DNA from: an uncultured Arcanobacterium sp.
GTDB taxonomy: Bacteria; Actinomycetota; Actinomycetes; Actinomycetales; Actinomycetaceae
Length of the DNA stretch: 32,914 nucleotides
Reading direction: 5' to 3'
NCBI RefSeq assembly: GCF_947253055.1
Contig: NZ_CAMXYE010000003.1
Location: 1 to 32,914, forward strand
Within the stretch, counting starts at the first letter, position 1. Every line of letters starts with the position of its first letter. The notes under the pieces are model-generated. The model was not told the origin of the DNA and ran no database searches. It worked only from the letters and a program-made list of their open reading frames with translations. Shown in pieces: positions 1 to 7,327 of the stretch. The position numbers and the translations under genes are program-made.

Positions 1-972
1 TTAGAAATTCGCGCGCGCATACTCGGAGCCTTTGAATTAGCTGAACTGACTTCCGATCCACAAGAGCGAGCCGAATTACTCACTTTTATGGTGATAGGTG
101 GTGGGCCCACCGGCGTAGAGGTAGCAGGGCAGATATGTGAATTAGCTACGCGCACGCTGCGCGGAGAATTTCGGAATTTTTCCCCGGCCGAGGCGCGAGT
201 AATTTTAGTGAATCGCAGTGAACATCCACTGCGAGCTTTTGGAGAAAATATCAGCCGGCGCACTATAGCAGAATTGAAGAAACTCGGCGTGGAAGTCTGG
301 ACGGGCCAGACGGTCGTTAATATCGATTCCCGCAGCGTCACTCTGCGCAGTAGCACTGGAGAAGAGCAAGTAGTGCCTTGCAGCTGTAAAGTGTGGTCGG
401 CAGGAGTACAGGGAGCAGCAATTGGGAAGAAACTGGCTGCTGCTACTGGCGCTGAAGTAGATAGGGCGGGCAGAGTACGCGTAGAGCCCAATTTGACGCT
501 TCCGGGGCATCCAGAAATTTTCGTAATAGGTGATTTAATGGCTTATCCGGGAGTGCCGGGAGTGGCCCAGGGAGCGATTCAATCAGCAGATTTTGCTACG
601 CAGACTATTCTGGCTCGGTTGCATCACACGGATCCGCCCGCTCAGTTCCATTATCGCGATAAAGGCTCTATGGCTATAATCGGGAAAGCGCAGGCAGTAG
701 CAAAAATTGGAAAAGTGGAATTACATGGTTTCCCAGCTTGGGCAGCCTGGTGTGCTTTACATCTTTTCACGCTCACCGGTTTCAAGAGTCGTTTTTCCAC
801 TCTTGCCCGCTGGGCAATTAGTTTTCTTTCCAGCGGGCGCTCCGAGCGCTCTATAACTAACCAGCAATTGGCGGGAAGATTGGCACTCAAGACACTCGGG
901 CCGCACGCTACTGGGCATCTGATGGAAAAGGCAATATCTCTACCACCGTGGAAAGAAGATACTCCGGCCTAA
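1..972 (+). CDS. ndh: Type II NADH dehydrogenase (NDH-2), 5'-truncated
   Basis: FAD-dependent, non-proton-pumping NADH:quinone oxidoreductase that feeds electrons from NADH into the membrane quinone pool. The frame is open from base 1, so the N-terminal FAD-binding part lies off the contig; 323 residues remain of a family usually somewhat over 400. Visible are the second nucleotide-binding glycine motif (GGGPTGVE, encoded around 98-121), the later G-D motif before the C-terminal domain (VIGDLMAYPG, around 523-552) and a hydrophobic/aromatic C-terminal segment ending GRSERSI, the peripheral membrane anchor typical of NDH-2. The first internal ATG is at 88 but sequence upstream of it is still NDH-2-like, so it is not the start. 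It converges on the GH13 gene with 91 bp between them; I see no convincing terminator there. Family assignment is firm; quinone type is unknown. Confidence 0.9.
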   Translation, partial: LEIRARILGAFELAELTSDPQERAELLTFMVIGGGPTGVEVAGQICELATRTLRGEFRNFSPAEARVILVNRSEHPLRAFGENISRRTIAELKKLGVEVWTGQTVVNIDSRSVTLRSSTGEEQVVPCSCKVWSAGVQGAAIGKKLAAATGAEVDRAGRVRVEPNLTLPGHPEIFVIGDLMAYPGVPGVAQGAIQSADFATQTILARLHHTDPPAQFHYRDKGSMAIIGKAQAVAKIGKVELHGFPAWAAWCALHLFTLTGFKSRFSTLARWAISFLSSGRSERSITNQQLAGRLALKTLGPHATGHLMEKAISLPPWKEDTPA

Positions 973-1063
973 GGTATTTCTGCGAGTGGGAAGGCAGCCA
1001 AGTAGCCGAGTAAATTTTATAAATCTAATCGCACAGTGGGCAAGATTTACAAAGGCAGCCGGC

Positions 1064-2731
1064 TTATTGGGCAGAATTCTCGCATATATACCAGCTCGCG
1101 GAGTTGGCTGGGATTATCTCAGCTTGGCATCCACCTGCCGTATTAAAAGCTAAATTGGTTAAATTCCAGGTAGACGGTACGGAAAATTCCTGCGCAGCGA
1201 GATTTACTACACACACCCCGCGCCCAGCACGAAAAGCTAGTACATTGCCGACATCTTTATCACTCAACCATTGCAGATTACCGATCGGGTGAAAAATCTC
1301 CGCGCGCAGCTTAAGCAATTTTCGATATTTAGCGAGAAAAGAATCGGAAAGTTTTTCTTGCCTGCTGCGCGCATACTTAGCAAACCACTCCGGCTGCGGC
1401 AGCCACAGCGTGTGCTTCTCAGCAGTAGAAAACCCGAAATTCTGTTTTTCTGCATCCCAAGGTAAGGGTATCCGACAGCCGTCTCTACCTTTATCTACGC
1501 CTTGGCTGCGCAGCCAAATGGGATCTTGGCGCGCCGCATCTGGAATATCTAAGTATTCTGGCAATCCGAGTTCTTCCCCCTGGTAAATAAAAGTAGACCC
1601 CGGCAGAGCCAATACTAGAGCTATAGCAGCTAAAGCACGTCTGGTGCCCAGCTCAATATCTGTTTGCGCAAAATTCCGACCCGCCGCGATCATGGCTGCA
1701 GCTGAAGGATTATCGGCCACTTGGTTTTGCCCATAGCGGGTGACGGCACGATGTACATCGTGGTTAGCGAGAGCCCAAGCGGGGAAATTATTTCCGGCGC
1801 ATTCCGTTAAGGCAAAATCGATTGCTGCGCGCATTTCCGGTGCTTTCCAGGGCTGGACTAAAAGATCGAACGCAAAGGCTTGGTGCAATTCATCAGGGCG
1901 TACATATTCGCCTTTCGCTACTCCCGCTGGCAACCAAACTTCACCTACGAGATATTTTCCTCCTCGCTCATCGCCGCAAGCGCGCCAACTGCGGTAAATA
2001 TCATGCACTTCTGGCTGGTTCCACATCCGCCAATTGTAGCTATAGGGAAAATCAGGGCTCGTATCGTCGCCGAGGTCGGCAGATTTGAAATTGCCGTGCG
2101 CCACGTCAATCCGAAATCCATCTACTCCGCAGTCGTACCAAAAATTGAGAATAGAAAGAAACTCTTGAGCTACTTCGGGGTTACGCCAATTGAAATCTGG
2201 CTGGCTGGAATCAAAAAGATGTAAATACCATTGCCCTGCTTCCCCGGAAGGTTCCGTAATTCTACTCCAGGCTGACCCACCAAAGACGCTTTGCCAATTA
2301 TTCGGAGGCAGTTCCCCGTTTTCTCCCCGCCCGGAGCGAAAGATAAAGCGATTGCGCTCCGGCGAATCTGGAGCAGAGTGAAGAGCCGCTTGAAACCATG
2401 CATGCTCTACCGAGCAATGATTGGGCACTATATCCATTAATACCTGCAAACCATAAGCATGGGCTTGCTCTATTAGCTGCAAAAAATCTGCAAAAGTGCC
2501 ATATTCTGGGTTAATAGAGCGGTAATCCGAAATATCGTATCCGTGGTCGTGCTGCGGGGAGGGATAGCAGGGGTTAATCCAGATAGCATCACAGCCTAAA
2601 TCGGCAATGGCCGGAAGTTTTTCACGTAAGCCAACCAAATCGCCGATTCCATCTCCATTGCCGTCATAAAAAGAACGTAAATATACTTGGTAGATTACTC
2701 CGGTACAAAGTTTTGCTACTTTATCAGTCAA
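1064..2731 (-). CDS. GH13 alpha-glucosidase (oligosaccharide-cleaving)
   Basis: Cytoplasmic glycoside hydrolase of family 13, probably releasing glucose from short alpha-linked oligosaccharides. The 555 residues carry the family landmarks in order: MDIVPNH (99-105), nucleophile Asp209 in GFRIDV, acid/base Glu264 in VGEVW, and transition-state Asp325 in NHD. The length and the N-terminal IYQVYLRSF opening fit the alpha-glucosidase/oligo-1,6-glucosidase branch rather than secreted amylases; there is no signal peptide. The start appears to be TTG (the first codons read M-T-D-K), preceded by a purine-rich AAAGAGAA stretch; no ATG or GTG lies close. It stands alone, with no sugar transporter or regulator beside it, so the substrate cannot be fixed from context. 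Trehalose synthase is less likely because its C-terminal extension is absent. Confidence 0.88.
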   Translation of the reverse strand: MTDKVAKLCTGVIYQVYLRSFYDGNGDGIGDLVGLREKLPAIADLGCDAIWINPCYPSPQHDHGYDISDYRSINPEYGTFADFLQLIEQAHAYGLQVLMDIVPNHCSVEHAWFQAALHSAPDSPERNRFIFRSGRGENGELPPNNWQSVFGGSAWSRITEPSGEAGQWYLHLFDSSQPDFNWRNPEVAQEFLSILNFWYDCGVDGFRIDVAHGNFKSADLGDDTSPDFPYSYNWRMWNQPEVHDIYRSWRACGDERGGKYLVGEVWLPAGVAKGEYVRPDELHQAFAFDLLVQPWKAPEMRAAIDFALTECAGNNFPAWALANHDVHRAVTRYGQNQVADNPSAAAMIAAGRNFAQTDIELGTRRALAAIALVLALPGSTFIYQGEELGLPEYLDIPDAARQDPIWLRSQGVDKGRDGCRIPLPWDAEKQNFGFSTAEKHTLWLPQPEWFAKYARSRQEKLSDSFLAKYRKLLKLRAEIFHPIGNLQWLSDKDVGNVLAFRAGRGVCVVNLAAQEFSVPSTWNLTNLAFNTAGGCQAEIIPANSASWYICENSAQ

Positions 2732-2866
2732 TATTCTCTTTACACTCTTTCTTTTTCTCGCTCGCCATTAAATTAAGCTTTACTGCTTATATTAGCGGCT
2801 CTATTACTAGCCTTAGATATTCCACTACAAAAACTAGAATAACTGCTGCCCGGTGCATAAAAATCT

Positions 2867-2910
2867 CGAAATAAATTTGCCCCTTTCCTCTTAGTTCCAA
2901 GAAAAGGGGC
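2867..2910 (-). terminator. Rho-independent terminator after tRNA-Leu
   Basis: On the minus strand a hairpin with arms GCCCCTTTTCTT / AAGAGGAAAGGGGC (slightly imperfect) is followed by an AT-rich tail AAATTTATTT. It starts a few bases downstream of the tRNA-Leu 3' end. Confidence 0.75.
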
Positions 2911-2913
2911 TCG

Positions 2914-2995
2914 TGCGCGAGAGGGGACTCGAACCCCTACGCCCGCAGGCACTAGAACCTAAATCTAGCGCGTCTACCAATTCCGCCACTCGCGC
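2914..2995 (-). tRNA. tRNA-Leu (anticodon TAG)
   Basis: An 82-nt class II tRNA. The acceptor stem GCGCGAG pairs with CTCGCGC, the T-arm contains GGTTCGAGTCC, a long variable arm (TGCCTGCGGGCGTA) marks a leucine tRNA, and the anticodon loop TTTAGGT gives TAG. The discriminator is A and the next bases read CGA, so CCA must be added after transcription. Confidence 0.95.
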
Positions 2996-3138
2996 ATCTT
3001 TGCCTATTTACCACCCGCGATACTTGCTATATCTTCTGCTTCGGCTCACTAAGTTTTCTTAGCAGACCGCGCTCGGCATAATAAACAGAACGTGATTAAG
3101 CATAACGGGATTTTTAGTAAATATTCAAACTGGCAAAC

Positions 3139-3606
3139 TCACAATTTTTGCTGCAACCGATCGACATGCCCCTTCGCGCGCACTCCGTATTCAGCTTGCA
3201 CTATTTTTCCATCTTTACCGACTACAAAGGTGGAACGGATTACTCCGCGCACAATTTTTCCAAAATTCTTTTTCTCTCCATAAGCTCCCCAGGCGCTGAG
3301 CACCTCTTTTTCTGGGTCAGCAGCAAGTGGAAAATTAAGGCTCTGCTTTGCTTGAAATTTTTCCAGCCGCTCCACCGGGTCCGGGGAAATCCCCAATATT
3401 CCGTAGCCCTCCTTCTGTAATTCGCTATAGGAGTCCCGAAAATCACAGGCTTCTGTGGTGCAACCCGGAGTCATAGCGCGCGGATAGAAATAGATAATAT
3501 AGCCTTTTTCCACCTTGGTAAGTGCTTGAGAAAGAGTGAAGTTTCCTCCTCCAGCCAGCGGTAACGTAAAGTCAGGAGCGGTTTCACCCACTTCTAATTT
3601 CGCCAT
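3139..3606 (-). CDS. bcp: Thioredoxin-dependent thiol peroxidase (Bcp/PrxQ)
   Basis: Peroxiredoxin of the BCP/PrxQ class that reduces hydrogen peroxide and organic peroxides using thioredoxin. The 155-residue length is typical. The peroxidatic Cys49 sits in TPGCTTEACDF with the resolving Cys54 five residues later, the arrangement of atypical 2-Cys PrxQ enzymes; the N-terminal GETAPDFTLP motif is also standard. ATG start with AAGGAAG 5 nt upstream. It is the last gene of the leftward murI-to-bcp cluster, 51 bp after the small membrane protein gene. A weak stem-loop (CTAAG/CTTAG around 3048-3065) follows it but lacks a clear T-run. Confidence 0.93.
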   Translation of the reverse strand: MAKLEVGETAPDFTLPLAGGGNFTLSQALTKVEKGYIIYFYPRAMTPGCTTEACDFRDSYSELQKEGYGILGISPDPVERLEKFQAKQSLNFPLAADPEKEVLSAWGAYGEKKNFGKIVRGVIRSTFVVGKDGKIVQAEYGVRAKGHVDRLQQKL

Positions 3607-3657
3607 TTTTACTTCCTTTCCTAATTAATCACTGCATTGGCACGCATTTAAATCGCT

Positions 3658-3972
3658 TTATTTGCGCATATTATCGCAATAAAGCTGCAAAGATATCAGC
3701 GAAATAAAAATCAAAAATCCAACTACCATCGGAATTATCCCCCATTGAGTAGGGAATATAATTCCCGTTCCGAGCGCTCCCCCGGCGGCCCAAAAAGTAT
3801 TTTCTTTTCGCCAACCAATTAAAGCAGCCGCTAGAGCAGCTATTCCGATAATCCCAATCCCGAAAACAGCGGGCTGCGCACCGGCCACGAAAAGATTTCG
3901 TATTCCGAGTATTGCCATCAGAAGAGCAAAAAGTGCGCTCGTATTGAGGAGGAATCTTAAAATTTTTTCCAT
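3658..3972 (-). CDS. Small four-helix membrane protein, function unknown
   Basis: A 104-residue protein that I do not recognise. It is almost wholly hydrophobic, with four likely membrane segments at about residues 5-29, 35-54, 60-76 and 79-98, a short charged loop (WRKENT) in the middle and a charged C-terminus (CDNMRK). It lies between rdgB and bcp on the same strand, so it is probably co-transcribed with them. The 104-bp spacer separating it from rdgB is filled largely by a 9-bp tandem repeat. The ATG start is supported by a plain open frame and position, but there is only a weak AG-rich stretch before it. Confidence 0.7.
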   Translation of the reverse strand: MEKILRFLLNTSALFALLMAILGIRNLFVAGAQPAVFGIGIIGIAALAAALIGWRKENTFWAAGGALGTGIIFPTQWGIIPMVVGFLIFISLISLQLYCDNMRK

Positions 3973-3984
3973 AAAACTACTCTA

Positions 3985-4065
3985 CCTGCACTTCCTAAGT
4001 TTTCTGCGCTATCCGTGCTTTCTGCACTTCCTGCGCTACCCGTGCTTCCTGCGCTTCCTGTACTT
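3985..4065 (-). repeat. Tandem repeat, nine copies of a 9-bp unit
   Basis: Nine adjacent units of 9 bp, minus-strand consensus AAGYRCAGG, with one diverged copy (3994-4002). The array fills most of the spacer between the rdgB stop and the next start. It is not coding in the rdgB frame: several units read TAG. Confidence 0.9.
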
Positions 4066-4076
4066 GCTCCTGGCTG

Positions 4077-4706
4077 CTAGCTATTCGAAGTGAGCCCTAG
4101 GGCTTTTCCTACCCACGGAGCAATTCTTCGGAAAGCAGCTCGCCGATGGGAGATACGATTTTTCTCTTCCGGAGTCATTTCAGCTAAGGTACGCTGCGCA
4201 CCTTGCGGCACGAATATTGGATCGTATCCAAAACCATTTGTTCCAGCCGGCGCAAAGCACAAACTACCATATATTTGCCCGCTACAGGTCTTCCAGCGCC
4301 CATCCGGCAGAGCGAGAGCAGCGGTACAAGTAAAATTAGCTCCCCGGCTCCCCTCTGGCACATCTGCCAATTGGGCGAGCAACAACTCTAAATTTTCTCT
4401 ATCTGCGCCGTGCTTTCCACTCCAGCGCGCTGAAAATATGCCAGGAGCTCCACCCAAGATATCTACCCGTATTCCAGAATCATCAGCTAAAGCGGGAATC
4501 CCCACCGCCCGGGCGGCTTCCCCGGCCTTTATTAAGGCATTTCCAGCAAAAGAAGTCGCATCTTCTACTGGTTCGGGAATTTCCAAATCAGCTGCCGATA
4601 TCAGCATAGTAGGAGAAAATCCGGGAAGAGCTGCCGCGAGAATCTCGCGAATTTCCGCTACTTTATGCTGATTGTGCGTGGCAAGCAGTATTTTTGGCTC
4701 TGGCAT
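4077..4706 (-). CDS. rdgB: XTP/dITP diphosphatase (RdgB/HAM1)
   Basis: House-cleaning nucleotidase that hydrolyses dITP, XTP and ITP to monophosphates plus pyrophosphate, keeping deaminated purines out of nucleic acid. The 209 residues show the HAM1 hallmarks: THNQHK at 10-15 near the N-terminus, DDSGI at 75-79 (catalytic Asp region), SARWSG at 92-97, GYDPIFVP and FAEMTPEEKN-like TLAEMTPEEKNRISHR near the C-terminus. Start ATG with GGAG nearby (GCGGAGAAGATAG). It follows rph by about 41 bp, the usual actinobacterial rph-rdgB pairing; the spacer is an imperfect 23-bp tandem duplication that carries the ribosome binding site. Confidence 0.95.
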   Translation of the reverse strand: MPEPKILLATHNQHKVAEIREILAAALPGFSPTMLISAADLEIPEPVEDATSFAGNALIKAGEAARAVGIPALADDSGIRVDILGGAPGIFSARWSGKHGADRENLELLLAQLADVPEGSRGANFTCTAALALPDGRWKTCSGQIYGSLCFAPAGTNGFGYDPIFVPQGAQRTLAEMTPEEKNRISHRRAAFRRIAPWVGKALGLTSNS

Positions 4707-4750
4707 CTATCTTCTCCGCTCTTCCTAAAATTTCTTCTCCGCCCGTCCTA
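4705..4750 (-). repeat. Imperfect 23-bp tandem duplication between rph and rdgB
   Basis: Two 23-bp copies (4705-4727 and 4728-4750) match at about 18 positions. On the minus strand each reads TAGGA..G..CGGAGAAGA; the first begins with the stop codon of rph and the second supplies the GGAG upstream of rdgB. Confidence 0.65.
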
Positions 4751-5491
4751 AGATTCAGCTAAAGCTTTTTGCTGAATCAGGCTCAATTCATGGCAACCTT
4801 GCTGCGCCAAAGCTAATAGCTTTTCCAGCTCCGCTTGCGCAAAAGGCGCCCCTTCGGCGGTGCCTTGAATTTCAATAAATTTTCCTTGCCCCGTCATTAC
4901 CACATTCATATCTGTTTCAGCGCGCGAATCTTCTTCGTAAGGCAAATCTAGGCAGGGCTGCCCGTCAATAATCCCTACCGATATGGCAGATACCGTATCG
5001 CTGAGCACGGCTTCCGGGCTAGCTGCGTGCACATATCCGCGCTCTATTCCCCACGCTATTGCCTCCCAGAGTGCCACATAAGCGCCGGTAATAGAGGCAG
5101 TGCGAGTGCCACCGTCTGCTTGTAGCACATCGCAATCCAGAATAATCGTATTTTCCCCGAGAGCTGCCATATCCACCACTGCGCGCAGCGAGCGCCCTAG
5201 TAGACGCGATATTTCTTGCGTACGGCCACTTATTTTTCCGCGTACCGATTCCCGGGCATTACGCGTATCCGTAGCTCGGGGAAGCATGGCATATTCGCCA
5301 GTCACCCACCCTAGCCCGGAATCTTTGCGCCACCGCGGCACTCCTTCCGTAAACGAAGCCACACACAGTACTTTCGTATTGCCAAACTCTACTAGTACCG
5401 AGCCTTCGCCGTGGCTGAGAAAATGCCGCGTGATTTTCACCGGACGCAATTCATTTACTTGCCGGCCATCTTTCCTTATTTTATTACTCAT
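4748..5491 (-). CDS. rph: Ribonuclease PH
   Basis: Phosphorolytic 3'-to-5' exoribonuclease that trims tRNA 3' ends, acting as a hexameric ring. The 247 residues begin with the standard RKDGRQVNELRPV block (6-18) and contain GWVTGEYAMLPRAT (61-74), RxxxGRTQEISRLLGRSLR (88-103) and the phosphate-binding region CDVLQADGGTRTA (120-132). Start ATG has no Shine-Dalgarno sequence; instead TATTCT lies exactly 6 nt upstream (5498-5503), suggesting its own leaderless promoter inside the cluster in addition to read-through from murI. The MBL gene ends 18 bp upstream. Confidence 0.96.
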   Translation of the reverse strand: MSNKIRKDGRQVNELRPVKITRHFLSHGEGSVLVEFGNTKVLCVASFTEGVPRWRKDSGLGWVTGEYAMLPRATDTRNARESVRGKISGRTQEISRLLGRSLRAVVDMAALGENTIILDCDVLQADGGTRTASITGAYVALWEAIAWGIERGYVHAASPEAVLSDTVSAISVGIIDGQPCLDLPYEEDSRAETDMNVVMTGQGKFIEIQGTAEGAPFAQAELEKLLALAQQGCHELSLIQQKALAES

Positions 5492-5497
5492 AAGAAC

Positions 5498-5503
5498 AGA
5501 ATA
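5498..5503 (-). promoter_or_regulatory. Predicted -10 box of rph (leaderless)
   Basis: TATTCT on the minus strand, 6 nt before the rph ATG. A start site 7 nt downstream of the hexamer would fall on the A of the start codon. No good -35 is visible, which is common in actinobacterial promoters. Confidence 0.5.
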
Positions 5504-5509
5504 ACGCGC

Positions 5510-6307
5510 TTAGAACTCATATACCTTGCCAGGAGCGGCAATAGATATATCTCCAGAGTAGATAGCGGAAACATCTTTATAGGCCAGCTCGCTACTCGTC
5601 CAAGGCTGCAGATGTGTAAGTACCACTCGTTTAGCTTGTGCATCGCGAGCTAATTCACCAGCGCGTACACCCGTCATATGTACTCCCCGGACGGTATCCC
5701 GGCCAGTTTCAAAGGCGGCTTCTGCCAATAAAAGATCTGCATCTTGCGCTGCCTGTACAGCTCCTTCGCAGTAATCGGTATCTCCGGTATAAGCGAATAT
5801 CGATTCTTTTTGGCTATCATTTTCCCGCGGTCCGCGCAGGCGAATGCAGTAAGCCTCTATAGGGTGCCAAGCGGGGAAAAACTCCATGGTGAAAGGCCCG
5901 AGGCGCAAAGTATTTTCCGCTTTCGCCACGAGAAACTTAAATTCTCCGGTGTAATCTTCAAATTCTGGATCAGCGGAAATACCTCGGACGCGCGCTGCTC
6001 CGTCGCCGGGGGTAATTACGGGAATCTGCCCGAGCGGCCCATCGGGATGCCAACGGCGATATACCTGCATACCAACAATATCCGCGATATGGTCAGCGTG
6101 CATATGTGAAATTACAATGCCATCTAAGAAAGCCGGATTGATATAACGCAAAGATTGCCCCATAGCTCCGGGCCCGAAATCAAAAATAAGAGAATAAGTA
6201 CGGATTGTACCTTTCTCATCTGGAGCCTCGGCCTGTAAAAGATAACTGGAAGCAGCCGCATCTTTACCAGACATAGAGCCAGTGCAACCAATAATCGTCA
6301 GTCTCAC
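5510..6307 (-). CDS. MBL-fold hydrolase, Rv1339-like
   Basis: Metallo-beta-lactamase-fold hydrolase of the RNase Z-like branch. The 265 residues carry the metal motif HMHADH (His68, His70, Asp72, His73), a TGDTDYC segment supplying a further ligand and a late HLQPW histidine. The locus order murI / this gene / rph / rdgB is the same as Rv1338-Rv1341 in Mycobacterium tuberculosis, making it the orthologue of Rv1339, which has been reported as an atypical cyclic-AMP phosphodiesterase; transfer of that activity here is inference. GTG start, overlapping the murI stop by 4 bp with GGAAAGGA upstream, so translational coupling to murI is likely. Other possible roles are tRNA 3' processing or another phosphodiesterase activity. 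Confidence 0.88.
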   Translation of the reverse strand: MRLTIIGCTGSMSGKDAAASSYLLQAEAPDEKGTIRTYSLIFDFGPGAMGQSLRYINPAFLDGIVISHMHADHIADIVGMQVYRRWHPDGPLGQIPVITPGDGAARVRGISADPEFEDYTGEFKFLVAKAENTLRLGPFTMEFFPAWHPIEAYCIRLRGPRENDSQKESIFAYTGDTDYCEGAVQAAQDADLLLAEAAFETGRDTVRGVHMTGVRAGELARDAQAKRVVLTHLQPWTSSELAYKDVSAIYSGDISIAAPGKVYEF

Positions 6308-7134
6308 TCTGAATCCTTTCCCGCCGCATAATCGACAATAGGAATCACGTGACGCACTTCCGGGCCGAGAAAACGGCTAGCGAGCTTAGCAAAATCTTGT
6401 GCATCGCCAGTGGCATAGAAATTATACACTGGTTTTTGGGCGTAATCCGCCATCATATTTTGCGCTAGAAGCTGCTGATATACATCTTTTGCCGTCTCTT
6501 CGGCAGAAGATACGAGCGCCACTTCTTCTCCCATCACATAGGAAATCACTCCAGATAGTAAAGGATAATGAGTACATCCGAGCACGAGCGTATCCACTCC
6601 TGCCGCTTTTATCGGAGCTAGATATTGCCGAGCTACTTCTAATAGCTCTGGACTATTGGTAATACCTTTTTCTACGAATTCCACAAAGCGCGGGCAAGCC
6701 GCCATAGTGAGCTCTAAATTGGGGGCAGCCGCAAAAGAATCAGCATAAGCACCCGAGCTAATAGTGGTCTGCGTGCCGATTACCCCAATTTTTCCGTTGC
6801 GAGTGGTCACTACTGCGTGGCGAACTGCCGGCTGAATTACCTCTGCGATTGGGATTCCCGCCTTTTGGGTATAGCGCTCGCGGGCATCTCGCAGCACCGC
6901 AGAAGAGGCAGAATTACAGGCTATTACGAGCATCTTTACGCCCGAATCCACCAATTTATCCATCACTTCGAGTGCGAGCGAACGCACCTGCGCAATTGGG
7001 CGCGGCCCGTACGGAGAATTTTTGGTGTCGCCAATGTAATTAATGGATTCGTGCGGAAGCTGGTCAATAATTGCGCGCGCTACCGTCAGGCCTCCTAGGC
7101 CGGAATCAAAAATCCCTATCGGCGCATTGTTCAT
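6304..7134 (-). CDS. murI: Glutamate racemase
   Basis: Converts L-glutamate to D-glutamate for the peptidoglycan stem peptide. The 276-residue protein has the full family set: IGIFDSGLGGL (6-16) with Asp10, the first catalytic cysteine Cys73 in IACNSAS, and the second, Cys187, in LGCTHYP. It is the first gene of the leftward cluster and overlaps the MBL gene by 4 bp. The start ATG has no close Shine-Dalgarno sequence; TAAAGT lies 7 nt upstream, and an AAGGA sits 15 nt upstream. It is divergent from pncB across a 193-bp AT-rich spacer. Confidence 0.96.
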   Translation of the reverse strand: MNNAPIGIFDSGLGGLTVARAIIDQLPHESINYIGDTKNSPYGPRPIAQVRSLALEVMDKLVDSGVKMLVIACNSASSAVLRDARERYTQKAGIPIAEVIQPAVRHAVVTTRNGKIGVIGTQTTISSGAYADSFAAAPNLELTMAACPRFVEFVEKGITNSPELLEVARQYLAPIKAAGVDTLVLGCTHYPLLSGVISYVMGEEVALVSSAEETAKDVYQQLLAQNMMADYAQKPVYNFYATGDAQDFAKLASRFLGPEVRHVIPIVDYAAGKDSE

Positions 7135-7141
7135 AGTATCT

Positions 7142-7147
7142 ACTTTA
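7142..7147 (-). promoter_or_regulatory. Possible -10 box of murI
   Basis: TAAAGT on the minus strand, 7 nt before the murI ATG; fits TANNNT but the spacing is one base longer than in the other leaderless candidates. Confidence 0.3.
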
Positions 7148-7315
7148 CGTCCTTAAAGGAGCAATCAAGGGCCGAGGGCAGTGAATCTTACCACCACTCT
7201 TTTACTCCCCCTATTTTCATTTTCTTTCCGTTCTATTTTATAAATTAAAAAATTATATCTAAAAATATTTGTATGTAAATGAGGTGGCGATAAAGACTTT
7301 TTAGGGCTTTAGTAC

Positions 7316-7321
7316 TATGGT
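7316..7321 (+). promoter_or_regulatory. Predicted -10 box of pncB (leaderless)
   Basis: TATGGT lies exactly 6 nt before the pncB ATG, and TACTAT overlaps it 3 bases upstream. The preceding 7190-7290 stretch is strongly AT-rich. No Shine-Dalgarno sequence is present before the ATG. Confidence 0.45.
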
Positions 7322-7327
7322 AAAAAT

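Noticed and set aside
1020..1049. Terminator between ndh and the GH13 gene
   Set aside because: Only 7-bp AT-rich arms (TAAATCT/AGATTTA) around a 16-nt loop and no T-run.
4090..4671. Long plus-strand open frame inside rdgB
   Set aside because: Shadow of rdgB, which has clear family motifs; the composition is Arg/Ser/Pro-rich as expected for an antisense frame.
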